16,395 nucleotides of DNA from an uncultured Ruminococcus sp. GTDB lineage: Bacteria; Bacillota; Clostridia; Oscillospirales; Ruminococcaceae. Below are positions 6,071-11,740 of the stretch, one piece after another (the stretch's first letter is position 1; the number at the start of each line of letters is the position of its first letter). The notes under the pieces were generated by a model, which searched no databases, was not told the origin of the DNA, and worked only from the letters and a program-made list of their open reading frames with translations. The DNA lies in assembly GCA_902464115.1 (NCBI GenBank), contig CABQIF010000040.1, positions 1 to 16,395 on the forward strand, read 5' to 3'. Position numbers and translations under genes: made by a program.

Positions 6071-7195
6071 ATGAGACAGATTTTTACTGCGAAAAAGCTG
6101 GAAGATGCAAAGCGGCAGGCGGTGCAGGCTTTTGGTGTTTCCGAGTCGCAGATTGTTTTTCGGATTCTGGAACAGAAAAAGGGTCTGATGGGAATTGGTG
6201 CAAGCGTCACGATCGAAGCAATTTATGAACCACCAGTTGCAGCAGCAGAAACACCGGCTCCGGCAGCAGAATCAATGCCAGAACCGCAGGCAGCTGCACC
6301 AGTGGTAGAAGAAGAAACTGTGGAAACGATGACAGAAACGGTTGTAGAGCCGGAAACGGATGCAGTGGCAGAAGAAACGGTTACTGTAACGGAAACGGTA
6401 ACAGTAACCGAACCGGCAGCAGTTGCTACAGAATTAGCAGAACCGCTGTCACTGGACAGCCTGACACCGGAACAGCAGGAAGCTGTAAAGCGGGTACAGG
6501 ACTATGTAGCAGCCGTTTATGAAAAGCTGGGCGTTACTGTTACCACAACCCCGAAGGTACAGGAAAACGGCATTCTGTTGGAAATCAGCAGCAATAGCCG
6601 AGGCGGTACGATTATTGGCAGACGGGGCGAAACCCTCGATGCGATGCAGTATCTCTCTTCCATCATCGCCAACAAAGGCGAAGAAGATTACTGCCGAATC
6701 ATTCTGGACAGCAATGGCTATCGGGAAAAGCGTCGCCAGACCCTCGAACATCTTGCAGAACGGCTTGCAAAGACGGTGATTCGCAATCAGCGTGCAACGA
6801 CTTTAGAGCCGATGAACCCGTATGAACGGCGGATTATTCATGCAAAGGTTGCAGAGATTGACGGTGTTAGTTCCAAGAGCGTGGGCGAAGATCCATACCG
6901 GAAGGTAGTCATTTTACCATTGGATGAAAATGGAGAACCAATTCCGGCACGCCGCTCCAGAGGCAGAAATAACCGCAATGACAATCGAAACAATGACCGC
7001 AAGGGCGGTTATCGGAATCATGGCAATGGCGGCAATCGGAAACGGAATGGGAATTCCCACCGTAATCGGGAGGAAGAAATTCCGCATAAGCCGACCAATT
7101 TCGATGATATTATGAGCACCAGCTTTGAAAAAGATTATCGGAAGCCGAAGCCGGAAGATGATTTACAGGTTGGATTGTACGGAAAAATCGAATAA
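6071..7195 (+). CDS. jag: RNA-binding protein Jag/KhpB (SpoIIIJ-associated)
   Basis: The 374-residue protein has the full family architecture: Jag N-domain (1-52, MRQIFTAKKLEDAKRQAVQAFGV..GLMGIGA), a long acidic Ala/Glu/Thr/Val linker (53-130), a KH domain with the RNA-binding loop IIGRRGE (181-187), an R3H domain with R253..H257 (RRIIHAKVAEIDGV), and an Arg/Asn/Gly-rich tail (293-345). Family members bind RNA, associate with KhpA and influence cell division and envelope growth. The linker contains low-complexity ETVTVTETVTVTE runs. ATG 6071 is taken as start; GTG at 6065, closer to AAAGGAG (6053-6059), is an alternative. It lies 61 bp after yidC, is probably co-transcribed, and is followed by a terminator. 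The low-complexity Arg/Asn/Gly tail suggests additional RNA binding. Confidence 0.95.
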   Translation: MRQIFTAKKLEDAKRQAVQAFGVSESQIVFRILEQKKGLMGIGASVTIEAIYEPPVAAAETPAPAAESMPEPQAAAPVVEEETVETMTETVVEPETDAVAEETVTVTETVTVTEPAAVATELAEPLSLDSLTPEQQEAVKRVQDYVAAVYEKLGVTVTTTPKVQENGILLEISSNSRGGTIIGRRGETLDAMQYLSSIIANKGEEDYCRIILDSNGYREKRRQTLEHLAERLAKTVIRNQRATTLEPMNPYERRIIHAKVAEIDGVSSKSVGEDPYRKVVILPLDENGEPIPARRSRGRNNRNDNRNNDRKGGYRNHGNGGNRKRNGNSHRNREEEIPHKPTNFDDIMSTSFEKDYRKPKPEDDLQVGLYGKIE

Positions 7196-7214
7196 GTGCA
7201 AATGCAGCATGAGG

Positions 7215-7245
7215 AAGAGCAGGGCGGTACGTCCTGCTCTTTTTT
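7215..7245 (+). terminator. Terminator after jag
   Basis: Stem AAGAGCAGG / CCTGCTCTT (7215-7223, 7233-7241) followed by a T-run. It ends the rpmH-jag operon. Confidence 0.92.
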
Positions 7246-7276
7246 GTAAGGGGAATATATATAGGGCTGCTGGGAG

Positions 7277-7827
7277 CGAGCCGCAGGCAAATAAAAGTTT
7301 TTCGGTGCAGCAGTTTTTCAAAAATGCTGCCGAGGTGTGGGCGAGTAGCCCACATTTGCGGAGCAAATCAAATTTTGCAATTTGTTTTTCCTGCTGCAAT
7401 TGCACTTTTGAAACTTTCCAATTCGCAATTTGATTGTCTTTGTGAAACAAGTTACAAATTCAGACAAGGCAACGGGGCAATTGCAGCACGCTGGTAGGCA
7501 AAAGCAGGGGTGGAACCCCCTTTTGCCGGATGTGGAAGACCGTTTTCCCTAGGAGCAATGATTTCTGTAAGGTAATATTTCGTTGTAACTGTTCCGCCGG
7601 AACAGTTACAAGATTGCTGTTTACTGCTTTCGGAAAACAAGGCGGGGCGGTCTTGTTCGCCCCGCCTCGAAAAGCTGTCGCTTTTCTCACCACCCGCTCC
7701 GTGTGCCAGAAGCATGGCACGGGGATTTCGCTGCCTGCTGGCAGCGATCAGGGCTGCTCGCCCTGAACCTCGCCAGCATTTTTGAAAAATTGCTGGATCA
7801 AAAAACTTTTTAGCTGCCTGCGGCTCG
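7277..7827. repeat. Modular hairpin repeat, copy B (complete, 551 bp)
   Basis: Inverted ends CGAGCCGCAGGC (7277-7288) and GCCTGCGGCTCG (7816-7827) enclose a train of hairpins: GCAGCA/TGCTGC (7307-7330), TGTGGGC/GCCCACA (7336-7354), ATTTGC/GCAAAT (7354-7368), GGCAAAAG/CTTTTGCC with inner GGGGT/ACCCC (7497-7527), a 13-bp stem TTGTAACTGTTCC/GGAACAGTTACAA (7583-7611), GGCGGGGCG/CGCCCCGCC (7641-7666), GAAAAGC/GCTTTTC (7669-7686), GTGCCA/TGGCAC (7703-7720), CGCTGCC/GGCAGCG (7729-7746), TCAGGGC/GCCCTGA (7748-7766) and CCAGCA/TGCTGG (7773-7796). No transposase and no clear target duplication are visible. The left half matches copy E and the right half copy D. Open frames inside are by-products of the conserved DNA. 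Confidence 0.9.
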
Positions 7828-7949
7828 TAATTTGTAGTCGATCTCGAAACTTTTATTTCGCATTGTGTTTTGAACCTGCTTTTTCCATCATAGAATCAAA
7901 CAGGCAACCACCTGTAACCGTCCGCTAATCGGACAGAAAAGGAATGACC
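7828..7949 (+). other. Short gap upstream of the phosphoesterase gene
   Basis: This 122-bp gap should contain the promoter of the next gene. A TTGAAC (7870) and TAGAAT (7891) pair is present with only 15 bp between, so I do not call it firmly. Nothing else is recognised. Confidence 0.3.
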
Positions 7950-8801
7950 ATGAAAGGAATCTTGATTTTCATTGCAGCAGCAGTGCTCCTGCTATTTTTA
8001 TTGCTTCTATGCAGCACGCTCGAACGCCGCCGGTTAGTTATTCGGAAGCAAAACTTGCATCTGTCCCAGTTGCCACAGGCATTCGATGGGCTGCGTTTGG
8101 TGCAGCTTTCCGACCTGCACAAGCAAGTCTATCCGCATGGGGAACGAAAGCTTCTGCAAGCGGTACAGGCTTGTCAGCCGGATGTGATTGTCATCACGGG
8201 CGACCTTGTTTCCAGGACGGTGACAGACTTTTCAGAGCGGCAGGAACTATTGACACATCTGCGGCAGCTTGCTCCAGTTTATCTTTGTCTAGGGAATCAT
8301 GAACTGGATATGCAGCCTCAGCAGATTGCTGATTATCGGGCAATGATTGCCGCCGCTGGCTGTGAGCTGTTGGAGAATCAAACGATTTCTTTTCATCGGG
8401 GAGCAGAAACCTGTTATCTTGCCGGAGCATCTCTGAGAATTGGCATTTATCATAATGCAGATTTTCAGTATCGAAATTTAGAAACCTATTCATCCGAGAA
8501 TTTGACGCATGACATCGGCAGCCGGAAAGGGTGTACCATTTTGCTGGCACATAGTCCGTTTTCAGCGGAGAGTTACTTTGCATGGGGAGCAGATTTGACG
8601 TTGAGTGGTCATGTGCATGGAGGAATCGTGCGGATTCCGGGGATTGGGGGCTTGCTGTCGCCAGAACGAAAGCTGTTTCCGAAGTATAGTAAGGGGCTGT
8701 ATGCAAAAGATGGGAAGTATTTGTATGTCAATTGTGGGATTGGAAAGTTGCGGCTTGGGAATCCGCCGGAAGTCACCATGCTGGAATTGCATAGCAAATG
8801 A
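7950..8801 (+). CDS. YkuE-like membrane-anchored metallophosphoesterase
   Basis: A 283-residue calcineurin-like phosphoesterase. An N-terminal membrane anchor (4-21, ILIFIAAAVLLLFLLLL) precedes the metal-binding motifs in order: DLH (D55, H57), GDLV (G84, D85), GNHE (115-118), AHS (H201) and GHVHGG (220-225). The complete set indicates an active two-metal enzyme. The substrate is not evident: YkuE-type relatives include enzymes implicated in envelope lipid or pyrophosphate hydrolysis, but assignment here is inference. The start at 7950 is preferred over 7944 because AAAAGGA (7937-7943) gives proper spacing. It is a single gene between repeats B and C with no ordinary terminator after it, and converges on the YtaF-like gene. 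Confidence 0.88.
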   Translation: MKGILIFIAAAVLLLFLLLLCSTLERRRLVIRKQNLHLSQLPQAFDGLRLVQLSDLHKQVYPHGERKLLQAVQACQPDVIVITGDLVSRTVTDFSERQELLTHLRQLAPVYLCLGNHELDMQPQQIADYRAMIAAAGCELLENQTISFHRGAETCYLAGASLRIGIYHNADFQYRNLETYSSENLTHDIGSRKGCTILLAHSPFSAESYFAWGADLTLSGHVHGGIVRIPGIGGLLSPERKLFPKYSKGLYAKDGKYLYVNCGIGKLRLGNPPEVTMLELHSK

Positions 8802-8830
8802 AATTAGATGTAGAGTCGGTTGTCAATCAT

Positions 8831-8913
8831 GAGCCGCAGGCAACGAAAAAGTTTTTCGGTGCAGCAGTTTTTCAAAAATGTTGGATCAAAAAACTTTCAT
8901 TTGCCTGCGGCTC
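8831..8913. repeat. Modular hairpin repeat, copy C (minimal, ends only, 83 bp)
   Basis: Here the left end (GAGCCGCAGGCAA..GTTTTTCGGTGCAGCAG) is joined directly to the right end (TGTTGGATCAAAAAAC..TTGCCTGCGGCTC), with the whole interior missing. The result is one long imperfect hairpin lying 29 bp after the phosphoesterase stop. The left arm is the GGTGCAGCA type and the right arm the GATCCAACA type, so the copy is a hybrid of two end variants. The flank 8917-8975 matches, inverted, the parS-like module of copy D. Confidence 0.88.
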
Positions 8914-8955
8914 GTATGCTGCAACCTATTTTTATGTTGCTTTCATGTCATGTAA

Positions 8956-8971
8956 TGTTTCACGTGAAACA
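8956..8971. other. parS: parS site (exact consensus)
   Basis: TGTTTCACGTGAAACA is a perfect 16-bp palindrome identical to the ParB/Spo0J binding consensus TGTTNCACGTGAAACA. It lies about 6-7 kb from the origin, where parS sites are expected, in the 3' gap between two convergent genes and 4 nt past the YtaF-like stop. parA/parB are not in this window. The surrounding 60 bp recur, inverted, in copy D. Confidence 0.85.
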
Positions 8972-8975
8972 AATG

Positions 8976-9566
8976 TTATTGCACCGCTTGCAGCACTGCC
9001 AACAACAGCAGACACGCTCCGCTGAGCCAGCTATAATCCCGTTTTTGCCTACGATGTAACCGAACACCGATTTTTGTTCCACAGAGAACGCCCAAAATCC
9101 CAAAGAGCAGCGTTGCCCCAGCAATGGCAACTGGCATGCTATCTTGCCAGCCAATTCCAACGCCAACCGCCAGCGAATCCACAGAAAGTGCAGCCGCCAG
9201 CAGAAACGCCTCCCGAGCCGACAGACTGCGAGAGTGATCCGCATCTGCACAGGCAGCATCAAAATAAACAGTGCGAAAGTTGGCAGATTTTTCGGAGGAA
9301 TCCGTTGGTTCAACAAAGCTTTTTAATAGCATTGCTCCGCCCATGGCTGCCAGTAACACGACACCAGCCAGCTTGCAGAATGATGCAGGCAGAAACAACC
9401 CCGACCATTTTGCCAGCTCCATTGCTGCCAAGAAACAGCCAGCACCCGTTCCGCTGAGGATACAGGCGGCTCGAACAGGAATCCGAATGCCGCTGATGCC
9501 ATAAGCGATTGCCGTAAAAAATAAATCCAGACAGACCGTCCACGCAGGTAATAAAATTTGCAGCAT
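8976..9566 (-). CDS. ytaF: YtaF/MntP-like integral membrane protein
   Basis: A 196-residue, very hydrophobic protein built of two similar halves, each with a conserved Asp in its first helix (D14 in TVCLDLFFTAIAYG; D130 in AALSVDSLAVGVGIG). This layout is shared by the MntP manganese exporters and the sporulation-associated YtaF proteins. The segment TAIAYGISGIRIP after the first Asp and the REAFLLAAALSVDS context look closer to YtaF, but the assignment is from memory of the family and is moderate. About five to six membrane helices are likely, with a hydrophilic loop at about 84-118. Start: ATG at 9566 with AGAAAGGAGGG just upstream on the minus strand. It is divergent from birA across 88 bp and convergent with the phosphoesterase gene. 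If truly YtaF, it would suggest a spore-forming ancestry; its substrate is unknown. Confidence 0.72.
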   Translation of the reverse strand: MLQILLPAWTVCLDLFFTAIAYGISGIRIPVRAACILSGTGAGCFLAAMELAKWSGLFLPASFCKLAGVVLLAAMGGAMLLKSFVEPTDSSEKSANFRTVYFDAACADADHSRSLSAREAFLLAAALSVDSLAVGVGIGWQDSMPVAIAGATLLFGILGVLCGTKIGVRLHRRQKRDYSWLSGACLLLLAVLQAVQ

Positions 9567-9654
9567 AAAAAGCCCTCCTTTCTGTTGTTATGGTATGCAG
9601 AACGGGAAAAAGGGTGCGGTCTGAAACTACCGAACCAATCAGGAGGAACTTTTG

Positions 9655-10647
9655 ATGAAACGAAAAGATGCACTCTATGAACTGTTAATTCAGCATGCCG
9701 GTACCTATTGTTCCGGTGAAACCCTCGCACAGGAACTCGGAATCAGTCGTGCAGCCGTCTGGAAAGCCGTTCAGACACTCCGGACAGAATCGAATGTACC
9801 GATTCAATCGCACCCGAAAAAAGGCTATTGTATTCCAGCTGATGCCGATTTGCTCACCGTTGCTGCTGTGCAGCCACACTTGAAGACACAGTATCTGGGG
9901 CGAGTACTGTATACACACACCACAATTAACTCTACAAATACCGCTTGTAAGGAACTCGCAGCTGCTTATGCAGTACATGGAACGGTAGTTGCAGCGGACG
10001 GGCAGTCTGCCGGACGGGGACGGATGGGGCGACCGTTTTGCTCTCCAGTCAATACAGGGCTGTATTTCTCGATTCTTCTGCGAAAAGGGTTGATGATGCC
10101 GATGGCACAGCAGGTGACTTGCTGTGCAGCAGTCGCCGTTGCACAGGCGATGGAAGCCCTGTATCAGCTGCCGGTACAGATCAAATGGGTGAATGATATT
10201 TTCTATCAGGGGAAGAAACTCTGTGGAATTCTGACAGAAGCAGCGTGGAACTGTGAAGATGGCAGAATGGATTATATGGTTGTTGGCATCGGCATCAATA
10301 TCCGGCAAACGGCTGTTACCTTGCCACCGGAACTGCATGCAATCGTTTCTTCACTGGAGGAGAGTGGCTGTGCACATGTGCGGCGTGCAGAATTGTTGGC
10401 AGAGGTGTTGAACCGGTTTGAAATACTGCTGGAAACGCTGCCGAAACATGGTTTTCTGGAAGAATATCGTAGACGTTCCTGCTTGACAGGGCAGCGAGTG
10501 ACTGCATGGCAGGGAACGCAGCAGCGAGAGGGTGTTGTAACAGGCATTGCAGAGGATGGAGCATTGTTGATGCAACTGGACAATGGAGAAACGATTGCAT
10601 TGCAGTCTGGGGAAGTAACCTTGCATCAACCGGAAGAAACAGAATAA
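9655..10647 (+). CDS. birA: Bifunctional biotin--[acetyl-CoA-carboxylase] ligase / biotin operon repressor
   Basis: The 330-residue protein joins biotin to carrier proteins through biotinyl-AMP. The N-terminal winged-helix domain is seen in CSGETLAQELGISRAAVWKAVQTLR (19-43), so it is the regulatory two-function type that can repress biotin genes. The catalytic core has SAGRGRMGRPF (118-128), the conserved KWVND (177-181) and the VGIGINI strand. The C-terminal SH3-like domain (about 275-330) ends in GETIALQSGEVTL. ATG 9655 follows AGGAGG (9641-9646) by 8 nt. The upstream gap is short and shows no obvious BirA operator dyad. It ends 19 nt before repeat D and has no other terminator. Confidence 0.95.
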   Translation: MKRKDALYELLIQHAGTYCSGETLAQELGISRAAVWKAVQTLRTESNVPIQSHPKKGYCIPADADLLTVAAVQPHLKTQYLGRVLYTHTTINSTNTACKELAAAYAVHGTVVAADGQSAGRGRMGRPFCSPVNTGLYFSILLRKGLMMPMAQQVTCCAAVAVAQAMEALYQLPVQIKWVNDIFYQGKKLCGILTEAAWNCEDGRMDYMVVGIGINIRQTAVTLPPELHAIVSSLEESGCAHVRRAELLAEVLNRFEILLETLPKHGFLEEYRRRSCLTGQRVTAWQGTQQREGVVTGIAEDGALLMQLDNGETIALQSGEVTLHQPEETE

Positions 10648-10665
10648 AAGCTAGGTTGCAGCGTA

Positions 10666-11332
10666 CGAGCCGCAGGCAACTGAAACGTTTTTCGGTGCAG
10701 CAGTTTTTCAAAAATGCTGCCGAGGTGTGGGCGAGCAGCCCACATTTGCGGAGCAAATCGAACTACACAATGAAACTGCAACAAAAATCTAAGAGAAAAC
10801 CGCAAAGAATCGCAATTGCCTTCAAAATCAAAAGACTGTAATGAGATACAAGGTTTCAGGGGCAATTGCGATTTCCCAGGCAAGCTGGGGATGTGCCCCA
10901 GCCTTGCCGAACCGATTTTGAGTGGTTTCCCTAGGAGCAATGTTTCATGTGAAACATATTACATGACATAAAAGTAACATAGAAATAGGTTGCAGCACGC
11001 TGGCAGGCAAAAGCAGGGGTGGCCCCCCCTTTTGCCGGATGTTGCAGACCGTTTTCTCTAAGAGCAGGATTTTCAGAAAAGGTTTCCGTTGCAACTGTTC
11101 CACCGGAACAGTTGCAAGATGCCAGTTTTTCGGTAAGGTTTCACAAGGCGGAGCGGTCTTGTTCGCCCCGCCTCGAAAAGCTCTCGCTTTTCTCACCACC
11201 CCCTCCGTGTGCCAAAAGCATGGCACGGGGATTTCGCTGCCTGCTGGCAGCGATCAGGGCTACTCGCCCTGAACCTCGCCAACATTTTTAAAAAATTGTT
11301 GGATCAAAAAACTTTTATTTCGCCTGCGGCTC
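10666..11332. repeat. Modular hairpin repeat, copy D (complete, 667 bp)
   Basis: Ends CGAGCCGCAGGC and GCCTGCGGCTC bound it. Left modules match copies B and E (GCAGCA/TGCTGC 10697-10720; TGTGGGC/GCCCACA 10726-10744; ATTTGC/GCAAAT 10744-10758). The middle is a different module: a 13-bp stem AATCGCAATTGCC/GGCAATTGCGATT (10808-10873), GGCAAGCTGGGG/CCCCAGCCTTGCC (10879-10908), and a parS-like palindrome (10941-10956). The right part (10993-11332) matches B, including the 13-bp stem TTGCAACTGTTCC/GGAACAGTTGCAA (11089-11117). The same middle module is in copy E in the opposite orientation. It begins 19 nt after the birA stop. No coding sequence is supported inside. Confidence 0.9.
10941..10956. other. 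parS-like palindrome in copy D
   Basis: TGTTTCATGTGAAACA differs from the parS consensus at one central base (CATGTG for CACGTG). It is preceded by CCTAGGAGCAA, as is its counterpart in copy E. ParB binding is plausible but weaker than at 8956-8971. Confidence 0.55.
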
Positions 11333-11508
11333 ATTCCCGACAGCCTACTCTGAAAATAGTTCTTTTTCTGACCGATCATTTCTTGCAAATTGGTAACAAC
11401 TGTTAGTCGTTCTTGAAATGTTATCCGATAAATTTTGTATAATTCGACAATTTTTATGAAAAATGCCCAAAGTCCCCGTTTTTTTTCGCTTTTTTCAAAC
11501 TTTTCCTC
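11333..11508. other. A/T-rich gap upstream of the C39-protein promoter
   Basis: No gene is supported. A second, weaker promoter may lie here: TTGAAA (11413-11418) and TATAAT (11438-11443) with a long 19-bp spacer. A run of eight or more T follows at about 11480. Otherwise nothing is recognised. Confidence 0.35.
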
Positions 11509-11537
11509 TTGACAGCATACGAGAAAAGGATTATAAT
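11509..11537 (+). promoter_or_regulatory. Consensus promoter of the C39-protein gene
   Basis: Perfect -35 TTGACA (11509-11514), 17-bp spacer and -10 TATAAT (11532-11537). Transcription would begin near 11544, leaving a leader of about 197 nt. Confidence 0.9.
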
Positions 11538-11543
11538 GGACAT

Positions 11544-11740
11544 TGGTTTGATTAAAATGATGACAAAACGGTGACAAATACAGAGCGTGTTTTCCCAATC
11601 CTCCGCAGCAGTTCCCAACAGCGTTTCTCGGCACTGCAACCTTGCAAGGTTCATCCTGCGGAGCGGCGACAGCATTTGCCACCGATTTTTTGAAACAGCA
11701 GAATGAGGCTGTTTCGATAGAAGGAAAGGACGTGTTACCA
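11544..11740 (+). promoter_or_regulatory. Structured 5' leader of the C39-protein gene
   Basis: The leader can fold into a junction: closing stem CTCCGCAG/CTGCGGAG (11601-11608 with 11656-11663) enclosing GCAGT/ACTGC (11608-11612 with 11633-11637) and AACCT/AGGTT (11638-11642 with 11647-11651). A T-run follows (11686-11691), then a hairpin GAAACAGC/GCTGTTTC (11692-11699 with 11708-11715) right before the SD (11724-11730). It resembles a cis-acting regulatory RNA. I do not recognise it as c-di-GMP, c-di-AMP or another known class. Confidence 0.5.

Noticed and set aside
5536..6210. 224-residue minus-strand frame opposite yidC and jag
   Set aside because: Antisense to two certain genes, with no family resemblance.
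7163..7450. Reading frames inside the repeats sharing peptide LRKCGLLAHTS.FLKNC (also at 10316-10756 and 15727-16056, minus strand)
   Set aside because: The peptide is alike only because the repeat DNA is alike. Frames start at different places, lack an SD and run across hairpins. The paired substitutions fit structure, not codon conservation.
7277..7827. CRISPR array or integron attC array
   Set aside because: The hairpins differ from one another and spacing is irregular. There are no identical direct repeats with unique spacers and no cas or integrase gene.
7277..7827. Insertion sequence with transposase
   Set aside because: Inverted ends exist, but no transposase frame or clear target duplication is visible. 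A non-autonomous element remains possible.
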